Assembly (NCBI GenBank): GCA_009599575.1
Contig: VWND01000032.1
Location: 210,056 to 274,055, forward strand
Direction: 5' to 3'
DNA length: 64,000 nucleotides
Source: Blumeriella jaapii
Taxonomy: Eukaryota > Ascomycota > Leotiomycetes > Helotiales > Drepanopezizaceae
The number at the start of each line of letters is the position of its first letter. Within the stretch, counting starts at the first letter, position 1. Shown here one piece after another: positions 10,453 through 21,256 of the stretch. A model generated the notes under the pieces. It had not been told where the DNA came from and ran no database searches. It worked only from the letters and a program-made list of their open reading frames with translations. The position numbers and the translations under genes were made by a program.

Positions 10453-12300
10453 TTATCGAATTCGCTTGTTAATTGTATCGATATCTGATTGGATAAGATT
10501 TTCCATTTGTATCTGTGCAGCTATTGAAAGGTCGAAAATAGACTCGGGTTGATATAGACTAGCAATATAGACTTTTCGAGCGCGTTGGGCGAAGTAATTG
10601 CTCCCATCGTTCTTGATTAGCTCGAGCTTTTTTGCTTGGTCCTTCTGCTTAAGAAGAATAGAACTTTCTGCTTTTTGTTTTTGTAAAGCTCCTCCATTAA
10701 AAGTCAAAACGTTGTTTTCACTTAATGTGTTCTTGGGTTTCGCATTGAAGTCTGCTGTTTGCAGTTCGGCCTCTTCCAAAGTCGAGAAAGCGTCGTCTGC
10801 TAGCTGCAACGTATCGTCTGTTTGCATTTCTATAATTGCGAAAGCAGAAGTGGTAGAAATAAGTAAGCAGGGGTCGTATATTGACGTAGTTATATATGAA
10901 GCTTGTTCTTATGATGTTTGTAATACGTATCCCACCAATGCGTGCCTGCCTTTGCTATACCGTACAAAAGCTTGTGGATTAGCAGAATCGAGCCTTCTGG
11001 GTAGCTAGATCGTAGCTTTTTAGAAAGGTGCGTTAGAATTTGTTTTTCTAAGAACCGATTAGCGTTTATATAGGTTTGTGTGATATTTCTTAAATGCAAT
11101 GTAGCGTTGCAGATGTGTTCGAGGGTTGGGGCGAGAGCTATGATTAATCTTTGGCTGTTTCGCTGAATGGTGGGTGATTAGGTAAGAATATCGTACTTCC
11201 TATCGTCGTTGTAGGCCTGAATTACCAGTTTAGATTTCTCGAATGGTGTAGCTGTATTTTTACTCTTAATTTTATTCATAATTCGTGAATTAAAGATTCG
11301 GCCGTGGTGGAGAATGGGGTTGTATTGTACAACCTTAAAAACGCTTTTCTCGATCAAACCTTTTATTTCCATTTTTCTAGAAGTTTTAAAAGGCTCGCCG
11401 GGGGTTTGTGATAACATCTTTTTGGCGTAGCTTGGCTGAGCATTCAGCGTCTGCCTTCTTCTTGTGTGTAAGGTAGCTTGCAATACAGTCGTCGAGTGAG
11501 TTGATTTTAGTAGTCTTTGTAGAAAACAATATGTTGATGTTATTTTCTCCCAAATTTCTTTTTTCCAGTTCGTAAAACTCGTTAGTTGTGAATAACTGCT
11601 GCTGCTGTTGCTTCTTAATCTTTCGGGAAGGAACGCGTATTCTGGTGCTTTGGCGAATTTGTGTAGTTTCTGGAGGTTGTGCAATCAGTTCTGGAACAGG
11701 CTGTACAATTGCAGTTGGTGCAACAGGCTGTACAATTGCAGCTGGTGGTGCAACCTCTTCCTCCTCAACAACTGGTTCATCGTTCAATTCGTGGTAAGGC
11801 TTGACTAACGTAATTCTGAAGTCTGAAGTTTTATCGTTGATTTGAACTTTGCAGGTATTGCTATCCTTTGAAATAAGCTTGTAAGGGCCTGACCAACCTT
11901 CTTTTTTTTTGTATACGCGTACGTCTGATTGCAGGGAGAGATTGAGTGTTTTCAGAGTATTCGGGCCGTTTTTAGTACGTAGGGCTTTCGAAACTTTGCG
12001 TTCGGCCTGAATTCGCCGAATTTTTTGGGGTTGCAAGGCGTAGTGCATCGCGTCTTTTCGTTACAAAAGCAGAAGGAGCGTCTGTTTCTGATAAACGGGA
12101 GTATGCGCCGTATACCAGCAAAATGGGTATAATACCGCTTGGATTTGCAATGTCGTTTATAATTTTAAACGCTATTTTTAGGATTATATATTTATCGAGG
12201 CTTTTATTTTTTAATTGCTTTTTTAGGATATTGTAAATTCGTCTGAAAGGACCGTAGTAACGTTCCATCTTGCTAATATTGTTATAAGTTTTAATTGGAA
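10453..12300 (-). pseudogene. copia pol remnant (integrase end, RT, RNase H)
   Basis: Read on the minus strand, 11972-12268 and 11386-12048 hold the integrase C-terminal part (GIIPILLVYGAYSRL, then a WSGPYKLI segment) and a Pro/Val-rich linker with QSTRIRVPSRK. Next, 11178-11480 holds the start of reverse transcriptase (EKSKLVIQAYNDD), 10890-11099 a later RT stretch (EGSILLIHKLLYGIAKAGTHW), and 10453-10827 the RT/RNase H join (MQTDDTLQLADDAF and YFAQRARKVYIASL). The parts lie in different frames with stops between them. From 12300 to 13190 the expected protease and integrase core region is too decayed to place. Family recognition comes from known fungal copia proteins; no function is expected. 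Confidence 0.8.
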
Positions 12301-13196
12301 CGATCTTGATATTATATCCTATGGAACGTGCTTGTTAACGAAACTCTTGGGAGATTAGATTGGTTTCTGAATTAACTATAATTACGTCGGGTAGATTTAA
12401 GTAAGAATCGATCCAATGCAGCCGAAGTATATCCTATACGTGTTTTGCAATTATATTTTTTAAAAAACTATCAAAGCTGTAAATGGTGGCTGAATCTACG
12501 ATATAAAAGACTGGGTCGCCGTCAATGTATATGATATTTATAATTACCGAATAATTGAATTTATAATCGTTTTTTCAGTGAAATCTTGAATCGGCGAAAG
12601 GTTTGCTCGTGTAATTGGCACTGGGAATAGTATTTGATAATTTTTTTTAGGATAGCAGTTTCGAATTCCTGCTCTGTTTGTTCCAGAGTAGCTGCAAAGC
12701 GCTGTACAAAAGGGTGTTCCTATCGTTTATGGATTTGACGTAGTTCGAGTTCTGTAAGATAGCAAAATAAGGTTTTTTAGGTGTTAAGCAGCATGAATGG
12801 GTGTTTTTATTTCCGAACTATTGGTACGCCAGAGCCGTTTTTTTATATAAGCATATTATGCAAATTATCGAAATAAATATGGAAAGCATCCATGTTTTTT
12901 AGACAAATCAAGAAAGGAGTATTAGTATCAACGATATAAAACTTGATTTTGCCAATAGATGTTGCAATAAGAACTGTTTCTTGGATATTTACAAAAGTTA
13001 CCCCAAAGCTAATCGTGTCTTTCTTCGAAAAAGGGTCAAAAGCAAGCTGGGATAGCAGTTTTTTAAGGGCTTTAAACTGAAATATACCATTTGAAGATTT
13101 GCCAGCTGCATCCGAATCTGGGAGAAATCCTTGGAATTTGTATGAAAAGTATTTCGAATCTGAAATATACGTTTTTAGTGGGGGTTTATCGTTTTC

Positions 13197-14894
13197 CTAA
13201 ATGGAAGGGTTTATAGGGTCAAGCTTTGTAAAAGCGTGGTAGGCAGATCGCTTTTGTAGAATAGTTAAAACTTCGACTCCTATTATTTTACCAGCTTTTG
13301 TATGAAAAGTTTGAATAAAAAAATTATCGTTTTGATACTTATCCCTATCGTAATAGCCGTTTTCGGCGCTCCATGTGTTGTATTGATCAGAAGGAGAGAA
13401 AGGGGCAGGGGCGTCTTTCAAGCCTTCAACGCTTTCGTATTGTGCAAGGAAGCTTGTGTATTGTTGCATAGTCGAGGGAGCTCCAGTGAAATGGGCTTTA
13501 TTGGCGCTGTATTCGTCGTATGCTTTTTTACGTTCTTTTGGGGAGTGTTTTGTTGACCAGCAGTCCACCTTCTTGCATACCCAACACTTCTTAGGTTGGG
13601 AACTGTTAGAACTGCCTGAATAGCCTTCTCGGCCTCGGAATCCTCCTCCTCCTCCTTCTCTAAATAAGCCTCTGCCTTGGTAGCTTCTACCGAAGCGTTC
13701 TTCGCGACTTCTACCTCTGTAGGTTCGGTCTGTGTAATAGCTTTCATTTTGATTTTCAGAAGTTTGAAAAAGCTGGAGGGTGATAGGGGTCAATTCTCGT
13801 AACTGAACTTTCCGTTCAATGGTCCCAATTGCATTGCGTAGCTGGGATGCGACGCCTTTATACGTATTTGCAGGGTTTATTAAGGCGTGTTTGCATTTTT
13901 GTACGCTATTGCAAGCGCTGATAATTTGGTTTCGCAAATAATTATCGCTTTCGTACTCCTTAATAAAAGCTTGTTGATATAGCGCTAGTCTTTCGAATAT
14001 GGTTTCTAAGCATTTTAAGCGCGATTTGCCAGGGTTTTCAGCCTGTATTTTTTTATATATAGTCGTACGCCATGCTGTCAGATAAAGCTTGCGATTCTCA
14101 GTCGTTTCGAAGTGAGCTTTTATAAGACTAATTATTACGCCAAACTGGTAGTTTTTACGAACTATAGTATTGCAGTAGTAGGCGTCAGCTGCTTTTTTGA
14201 GCATATGCGGGAAAGCTTTTGCGTACAGGCTTTCGGGGAGATTGCATGAATCGCACAAATTGTAGAACTTCTTTAGTTTTACGTGGAATATATTTTATAT
14301 TTTATTTTCGTATTTTATTTTATTCTTGTAATACATCTTGCTAAGGTTCAGGACTAGCTGTGCAGAATCGTTTTTTTTGTAAGGTCTGATTTCTGTTCCT
14401 TCGTCGTCGCTTTTATCGGAAGGGTCAGGATTGTTATTTTTAACCTTGGGAATTTTCGTTTTGTTTTTAAAATTGTATAACGTTTTGCCTTGTGTGAAGG
14501 GTGTATTACGTACGCTATTGTCGCTATCTTTGGTAGGTATTTTGGTTGTTCGTGACGCATATACGTTGGCTAGGCTGTTTTTTGCCTTTTGAAATTCATT
14601 TTTATTACTTTCGATGTAAGCATTTTTATTACTATAGTAATCTTCGCTCCTAGCAACTGATTTGGGTAAAGAAGGCAAGGGTGGGTTTTTTTTTTTACCT
14701 CTGGAGGCCATCTCGTAGCTAAGTTTCTTAACTTTTATTTGTTGTCGTTTCTTGTTTGCAGAGGTAAAAGGGATAGGTTTATTCTTCTGGAATACTGCTG
14801 CTAGGCGATTTGCATAGCTACTATTTCGCTTTTTTGTAGGTGGGGCCATGTTAATTCCATAAGTGAACAAGTGGTTGTAAAAGCTGCGTCTCAA
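13197..14894 (-). pseudogene. copia gag remnant with zinc knuckle
   Basis: Two minus-strand frames. 14295-14894 is a Lys/Asn-rich N-terminal part (starting around MAPPTKKRNSSYANR) and ends at a stop. 13197-14258 is a 353-codon gag body with a Gly/Arg-rich stretch and a knuckle CWVCKKVDCWSTKH, spaced C-x2-C-x4-C-x4-H as in fungal copia elements. Gag would coat the element RNA in virus-like particles. The gag body is the longest surviving frame of the element, but it is separated from the N-terminal part and from pol by stops. Confidence 0.8.
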
Positions 14895-15523
14895 AAGGGC
14901 GTATGTAATACTGAATAGATCGGCGTTCCAATCAGCAAAGTCTTTTTAAAAAAGTTTTCATAAGGCCTCTTCTTGAACGTATCTGTATTCTGTTTTATAT
15001 CGGTTTAGAAAGAGGTAGATCTATTCATTTACAGCAGGAGCGGTTTGGTAGGTAGCTGATTTTGGTTTGAATTGCTTCAGCCAAAGGTCGGTATCGATTT
15101 CGAAATCTAGGTCGAATGGGGGGTTTCGAGTGGGGTAGGAAGACATTCTCGACATTTTGGCTGCTTTTGCTTGCAATCAGAGGGTTGCAAGGTTTGCAAG
15201 GTCGAATTGGGTTGAATTGGGTCGAGCAACTGGATTGGGTTGTTGCTGTTTTCGGTGCGCAGGCTGCAGGCTCGGGCTTGGCGCAAATAAGTGGGTCTTT
15301 GTTGATTTCGGTTTTGGTTGTTGCGCAGGCTAGGCGCGAGCGTGTAGGACGCGTATAGTCAAGGGGTCACCTCCTAGTACCTGATCTCAGCTATTCCGAA
15401 GAAGTCGTCGATCTTAGCGTAGCTCCAAAGTGCAAGCAGGGGTCGCCTTTTGCACTGTTTTGCTACCTCTTCTTAGTAAACCTAGCTGCTCTGTGGTTAA
15501 CAGTGAAGTCAACCACTGATCAG

Positions 15524-15724
15524 TGTTGGTATCACATAAGGGGGGGTTGTGTATACACAGGGTTGAGATATTGCAATAACTGGGGTTGTATTGCGAAAGA
15601 GATCTAAGGAGTAAACTAGCTACCGCACGGAGTATATGTAGGTAGGGCTGCACGCTTGCAGCCTACCATCACGTGGTGTGATCATGTGATTGTGCGCATG
15701 ATCAACCACCACCATATACCCACA
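15524..15724 (-). repeat. right LTR (5' LTR of the element)
   Basis: 201 bp, partner of the copy at 9575-9775. It is followed directly by the target duplication GTGGT at 15725-15729. Confidence 0.95.
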
Positions 15725-17161
15725 GTGGTACTGTATCACGCTGAGCGTTTCGTCATGATGCTCCCGAAGATGCTTCGCATCTGGAGGGCATTTCTTTCGC
15801 ATGCCATGGTGGGTGGGTGCCCGCCGTGGGCGCGTCGCCGGCCCGCGACCACGACGTTGGGCTTGTTTTCTTTCGGCCTCGCTTATCGCAGGGGCGCCAT
15901 CCATATCACCAGATAGAACCTCATGATGGCAAACGGCTCCCTCCATCCACGCCGCAGGAAAGACAGGAAAGACAGGAAAGACAGAGCACCACCGCATCGC
16001 GCACCAGCACCAGCACCAGGCGTCTCGATGTCTGAAACCGCCGCACCTCGTTGGGACTGCCCTCGCCGTCTCATCCGTCCGAGGCGCATTCTTCGGACCT
16101 GGCGCCCGAGCAAAGTCCCATCCGTCCGTCGACCTCGGTTTGCGCTTGATGAAGTACTGTACTGTATATAGTACATACAGTATAGTACATAGCACTGCCA
16201 AGCTTCTCACTAAATCCATCCCAGCCCAGCCCATTCCAGCCTAGGCCGGCCCCAGGCCAGCATCCAAAGCCAACCCCAAACCCCAGACCCCGCTCGGGAG
16301 CAAGCACAAGCCGCGCGAACGCACAGTACCCTACAGACAGACCACCAGATCCAGATCCACTCACGTCGTGAAATCTATCACACACACACACACACACAGC
16401 CGCGTTACACGTCCCCGTGTTCTTCCTCCTATCGCCGCCGGCGTACTTACTTACCTACATACATACAGCACAGGACGGGCCAGGCCAGGCCCGATCTCCA
16501 ACCTCCAAGCTGCGCCATCTACCCCCGCGCGACTAAGCGTCTCGGGATTTTTGGCTCGCGTGCTGCGCGTGCGTCGCCATTTTCCTGTCCGCCTGTTTCC
16601 CCGTCGATGTTCGGGGAGGAAAACACCTGGGAATGCAGGAGGTGAGCAGGCGTTCCGTGAGCGACAAAGTAGGCAAGTTCGCTGCTGCGGAAGCACCCGA
16701 CATGTGCACCACATACTGTATGCAGCACATGCGCGACGCTCGCCGGCAATGCTGCTTGCGGTGTCTGTTGCCCTTGGGCTTGCATTCGAGGTACTACAGT
16801 GTAGGTGGGCAGAGGAGCTTCAACTTTGGGTGGTTGTTGTTGATGGGTGGTGTTGATCTCGCGTGCAGAGAGGCTGCTTGTTCACCCACCACGCAACCTT
16901 TCTCCCTCCCGCCTCTCAGGCAGGACGACGGGGCCAAAAGAGGGGGACGGGATCAGACACGAACGGACGGGTCGCGGAGTTGGCAACGATTTTCTCTTCT
17001 ACTGTATGTACCTACTGTACTGTGCTGTGTATGGGTATGGCCTGTCTATCTCTATGCGGTCCGAACTGCATGACTTCTACACCTCCCCAGCGATGCGATA
17101 AGATGGGTTTTGTATGTACTGTAAATACCTACCTTAGGTACCTCCCTAAACTACCTGTGTT

Positions 17162-17345
17162 TTGTGCCTCACTCATGTTCACACTCACTTATTCATTCTC
17201 TCACTTATCTATTCACTCACTCACTTTCACACTCACTCACCCTCACACCAACGTCTTACTCACACTCATTCACATTCACTCTCACTCTCACTCACACTCA
17301 TTCACACTCACTCTCACTCTGACTTACCCTCACACCCACACCTCA
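17162..17345. repeat. imperfect CACTCA-type tract, G-poor plus strand
   Basis: About 180 bases of CTCACACTCA/TTCACTCACT units with almost no G on the plus strand. All frames are open only because the repeat lacks stop codons. Confidence 0.75.
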
Positions 17346-17756
17346 CGATGCCTCAAATACCTAATCAAACGTGCCGAGGCCAACCAACCAACACCACTCC
17401 GTCCCACGGCGGCCAAGTCACCAAAGGCCAGTCCAGCGCCCAGCGCCCAACCCCAAGGCGGATCCGCCGCCCCATTCATTGCACGCCCCTCCGAGTTCCG
17501 CCGATGCGACCTCTCCGTACTTCCAAGCAAAGTAGCTCCAGCGATCATGGGTCGAGCCTGTGGATACCGACCGCACCATGCCAGTGGCCAAGCTACGACC
17601 CAGAGAATGAAGGAAGTGCATCGTAAGTATGTACAGTACAGTACAGTAGGCACTGTACTGTACTGTAGATACTCCGCGGGTATCCGCAATATCTCGTTCT
17701 TGGAGGGGAGGGCGTTGAAGGTTGAAGGTTGAAGTGGAGATTGAGGGCACTGTACG

Positions 17757-17905
17757 GTAACGTACAGTACTGTACTGTACGTACGTACTGTTTGTATTGT
17801 ATGTACTGTACATTCAAAGGTACAGTACAGTACACATATGTACTGTACATTCAAAGGTACAGTACAGTACACACCTACAGTACAGTACAGTACCGTACCG
17901 TGTAG
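17757..17905. repeat. TACTGTAC hairpin cluster with 37-bp tandem duplication
   Basis: Two adjacent 37-bp copies (17801-17837 and 17838-17874) each contain arms TGTACTGTAC and GTACAGTACA around an 8-base loop ATTCAAAG, a perfect 10-bp inverted repeat. Further GTAC/TACAG units lie on both sides. Confidence 0.85.
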
Positions 17906-18554
17906 GCACAGAAAGGCCAAGTCTCGTGACGTGACTCTCTCCCACTGCCTAGCGCTTGGTGTGGAAGCGAGCATCAACAACAACATGGCGCTGGACCCAG
18001 GTATGCGTTGCCCTTATTTGCAGTGGCACTACCCATTCAAGCATCTGACTGAGTTACCCCAGCCTTTCTCGTCGGGATTTCGGACCCTGGCAAGAAGCAA
18101 CTTTCCTTAGCAATCCCAGTGAAAATTGGGGGTCGCCGTGGACTATACCATATGGCGCCGCGTTCGCGGTCATCGTGATGTCAACTGATTCCCCAAAGTG
18201 GATCAGAAGCGGCTCTTCAGAATACAGCACGACAACCACGGCCGCTATGCCGAATGGTAAATGCACTAGACGCTGAGAGCTGGACAACTTTTTGCCCTCG
18301 GCCAGCGATTGGATGGCCTCGAAGCCGACCTTTGTGCCATCACGCCCATCGTCGGGCACACTAGCTGCAAGCTCTGAGCAGCGTCATGGAGAAACTCGAG
18401 AGGAGCGGGCCGGGGAAGCCGTCATGTAGAAATTCCAGTCGCTTAAATTCGGGTCCCTCGCTGTTCCTTTCGCCCTGCAACGCGTTTTCGTCTCCCGCCA
18501 GGTATGTTCTGAAGTCAAGCCTACCACACGTTGTAGCTAACCCAGCCCAGGACG

Positions 18555-19187
18555 TTGTCTCGAAGCACCGAGGCGCCAGCTCGACACGTCTCCCGAAAGG
18601 AAGGGGAAGAAAGGAAGGGGACGAAGAAAGGACGGGCAAGATCCACCAGCGAGATGCAATTCCGGGGCCGAAGACGGCCGTATTCGAGCCTGGGTTCGCG
18701 CTCACGCCCAACCGCCGCGCCCACGAGAGCTTCACCCGGCGATGCGGCGCCCCAAGGCCGCGATGCCCTCCCTCGACCGGACGTGAGCCTCGCCCGCGCC
18801 GAGAAGCCCACCGAGCGACCCGGATCGGCGCGGGCTTTCCTCATGCGCGTGGCCCAAGCCGCGTTTTGCAAGAACAAGCGAGCCGGACACCGCCATGGCC
18901 GTGCTGGGAGTCAACAACAACAACCACCACCACCACCACCACCACCCAGCAGCAGCAGCGTCGCGGCCCACGGCCGGTCTCGAAGCCACGGGATGACCGA
19001 GCTGAGGAGGCGCGGGAGGGAGATGGCCCACGTCCAGCAGGGCATCTTCATGCTGGGCGGCGAAGGAGATGCGAGCTCGGCAGATCGGGAGGCGTTCTTC
19101 AGGCGACAGGACCGACGCGATGAGCGGCCTCGGGTCACTCTGCGCGAGATCACACGCCTGGATATGGAGTCGGACTCGGTGAGGTAG
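18555..19187 (+). CDS. hypothetical protein, Arg-rich with poly-Gln/poly-Pro
   Basis: An uninterrupted frame of 210 codons. The N-terminal two thirds are low-complexity, rich in Arg, Pro and Ser, with a poly-Gln/poly-Pro tract around residues 120-135. The last 65 residues (from MTELRRRGREMAHVQQG) look like an ordered charged helix followed by RVTLREITRLDMESDSVR. I recognise no family. The start is uncertain; only the C-terminal part has a composition I would expect of real protein. It ends about 70 bp before the 100-bp tandem array. It may be one exon of a larger gene or a chance frame in GC-rich DNA. Confidence 0.3.
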   Translation: MSRSTEAPARHVSRKEGEERKGTKKGRARSTSEMQFRGRRRPYSSLGSRSRPTAAPTRASPGDAAPQGRDALPRPDVSLARAEKPTERPGSARAFLMRVAQAAFCKNKRAGHRHGRAGSQQQQPPPPPPPPSSSSVAAHGRSRSHGMTELRRRGREMAHVQQGIFMLGGEGDASSADREAFFRRQDRRDERPRVTLREITRLDMESDSVR

Positions 19188-19256
19188 TGAGTGACTGTTC
19201 GGGCTGCTCCATCTATGGGGCACAAGCCACTTTCGGGGAGCGGTAATTGCTCTCCG

Positions 19257-19858
19257 GCCCTCGTAGTTGTAGATGTCAAAAGCTTCTGTTTGGCAGATTT
19301 CCCTTGTCCTCTTTTCTGGTGATGTGTGCAAGAATCGAACCTGCGATCTCTTTTCCGGCACTCGTAGTTGTGGAAGTCAAGGCTTCTGTTTTGTAGATTC
19401 TTCTTATTCTCTTTTCTGGTGATATGCGCAGAACTCGAACTTGCAACCTCTTCTCCGGCACTCGTAGTTGTGGAAGTCAAGGCTTCTGTTTTGCAAGTTT
19501 TTCTTATTTTCTTTTCTGGTGATATGCGCAGAACTCGAACTTGCAACCTCTTCTCCGGCACTCGTAGTTGTGGAGGTCAAGGCTTCTGTTTTGCAAGTTT
19601 TTCTTATTTTCTTTTCTGGTTATAAATATAAGAATCGAACCTGCAATATCTTTTCCGGCCTTCGAAGTTCTTAAATTCAAAGCTTTTGTTTTCCAAATTC
19701 TTTTGATTTTCTTTTCTGGTGATATACGCAGAAATCGAATCTGCAATCTCTTCCCCGGCCCTCGCTGTTCTAGAATTCAAAGCTTCTGTGAACAGCTTTT
19801 ATTCAACTTCTTTTCTGATAACCTACCAGTGATCGAACTTGCAATCTTTTGATTCGCA
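19257..19858 (-). repeat. 100-bp tandem array with tRNA 3'-end-like module
   Basis: Six units repeat with an almost exact 100-bp period: the CTGGT block falls at 19316, 19416, 19516, 19616 and 19716, with a degenerate sixth at about 19815. On the minus strand each of the first five contains a T-arm-like segment (for example GCAGG-TTCGATT-CTTGC), then seven bases, an A, and CCA, the spacing of a tRNA 3' end including an encoded CCA. An A-rich stretch follows. The TTCGATT block fits the pol III B box. No matching 5' acceptor strand is present within the unit. Because the period is not a multiple of three, spurious ORFs appear in all frames. Confidence 0.85.
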
Positions 19859-20560
19859 GTCAAGATCAAAACCACTCCTCGGATGGGGAGGGAAAAGTGG
19901 CCAATAACAAACATACGCCAACATCAAACCCTTTCATCACACAGACAGACTCACAGTGGACCACTACGAGAGAGTCTAATATGCTCGACAACCCCAACGG
20001 GGCACAGTTCGCCCGATCAATGGTCATCAACCACGTCGTTACCGATTGACGACTCGAACAAGTACAAGGAACAAAGCCTCAACATCGGTGAAGAAGACTT
20101 CGACTTCATGAAAGAAAGCCTTGATAAGGTCGCTTCTTCACAGACACTGAGCAATAGCAGCCAAAACGGGAGGGAATCAGATTCAGCCATGGAAGACCTG
20201 GGCGCACGCAATCCACTTCCGCGCCAGGTACCCGGAGTCCGCAGATGGCATTCTCGGCTGCCCAGTTCACTCCGGCAGCACCAAGACAGGCCGTGGACGC
20301 AGAGGAAGAGATTAAGCATGACGATGATGGCGATTCAATCATCGAGCGCGGGAGCAAGGTCAACCGAGCTCTGCTCACTGTGCAAACCGTTGCTGCTGCA
20401 CTCAGCTGATCAGCATCCAACGAGACGTTCCCGAACTCTGATCCGCGCTATGGCGGCGAGAGCGAGATACTACATGCGTGATACCAGTGCGCTTTCGGCG
20501 AATGCGCAGATCTGTTATGAGAATGGGCGCGAGGCGCTCACGGCCAGCAAGTCATCGTGA
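19849..20560 (+). CDS. uncertain hypothetical gene
   Basis: Several partial plus-strand frames look protein-like: EEDFDFMKESLDKVASSQ at about 20090-20140, AEEEIKHDDDGDSIIERG in another frame at about 20300-20360, and RAMAARARYYMRDTSALSAN at about 20440-20500. They would need two introns or frameshifts to join, and I could not find a splice pattern that I trust. No family recognised. This may be a small spliced gene or a decayed one. The limits given are those of the open frames. Confidence 0.22.
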
Positions 20561-21256
20561 TACTCGGGGGTCGATCAGGGAAAGGGTCGAGGGCCCTCTT
20601 GAAAAGTTTGATAGATGAGGGAGAAGCGCAAGTTTCCCTGAACCGCCGGCGTGTGTCTTGGACGAGGGCTGGACTCGACTTGAATCTTATTATGAGTCTT
20701 AGCTGGAAACTTCTTTGTACTGTAACATGCTCATAGCTCACCTGGGTAGCATAGCATAAGCGGTCTGGAAGTGAGTGAGCGAAGGAAGCAACTTGATAGA
20801 CATCGACAAGATAGTATACCGACTTGAATACTTGTCCATCTGGGGTTTCTCTCGATCTGAATCAGAGGCTCGTCGCTTGACATCTTTCGTGAGGAACAGC
20901 CTCTGTTTCTGAAGGACGAACAAAAGCACATTCAATATTCTCTCTGCCGAGTGCACGAAAACGGCTTGTAATCGGCCCAAGTCTCATGCCATCAATCATA
21001 TCATACAGCGAGAGGTCAATACGCCATGTTCTGGATGGTGAGAAGCAATGTTGCGGTTGGTATGTTAGAAAAGTGTAGGTCGATTCAGAAATGGTTTAGG
21101 AGGAGGGTGCAGGCCAGGGTTGACTTGGGGTCCAAGCTCCAAGCTTTGGCGACGACGACAACAACATCCAAGCGACGACAAGCTCAAGGGAGCTCACCAA
21201 CACCACAACTTTACCCCCTTCACAACGGCACCTCGTTGACAAAATCAGACATACAC
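20561..21256. other. intergenic, nothing recognised
   Basis: No supported gene. The right part is the upstream region of the rhodanese-type gene, with short CAACA-rich leader sequence. Confidence 0.55.

Larger units (their letters stand above)
9575..15724 (-). mobile_element. Ty1/copia-type LTR retrotransposon, degraded
   Basis: The element is 6,150 bp long. It is bounded by 201-bp direct LTRs that begin TGTTGG and end CCCACA (TG...CA ends), and it is flanked by a 5-bp target duplication GTGGT at 9570-9574 and 15725-15729. Coding remnants run on the minus strand in copia order: gag with zinc knuckle, integrase C-terminal region, then reverse transcriptase and RNase H. The interior is AT-rich with many stops and frameshifts, unlike the GC-rich flanking genes, which suggests repeat-induced point mutation. 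The LTRs differ at only four sites, all A/G transitions. No intact open frame spans pol, so the copy is not autonomous. Confidence 0.93.
15730..18554. other. repeat-rich interval without a supported gene
   Basis: Overlapping reading frames exist on both strands, but none gives a recognisable protein. Features seen are a hairpin-forming TACTGTAT/ATACAGTA patch near 16153-16190, a CA run near 16379-16397, a C/A/T-only CACTCA tract at 17162-17345, and the TACTGTAC hairpin cluster at 17625-17905. A minus-strand frame at 18054-18359 reads like protein in places, but I cannot assign it. Confidence 0.6.

Noticed and set aside
9575..15724. CRISPR or non-LTR element interpretation of the repeats at both ends
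   Set aside because: Only two copies exist, in direct orientation, with TG...CA ends, a 5-bp target duplication and copia gag/pol between them; LTR retrotransposon fits fully.
19276..19746. Repeat-containing ORFs in several frames (for example a repeating SSAHITRKENKKNL pattern)
   Set aside because: The 100-bp period is not a multiple of three, so each frame rotates through the same DNA; the open frames come from lack of stops, not coding.
19257..19858. Cluster of intact tRNA genes
   Set aside because: No unit has a complementary 5' acceptor strand or a clear D-arm and anticodon arm; only the 3' part of a tRNA is represented.
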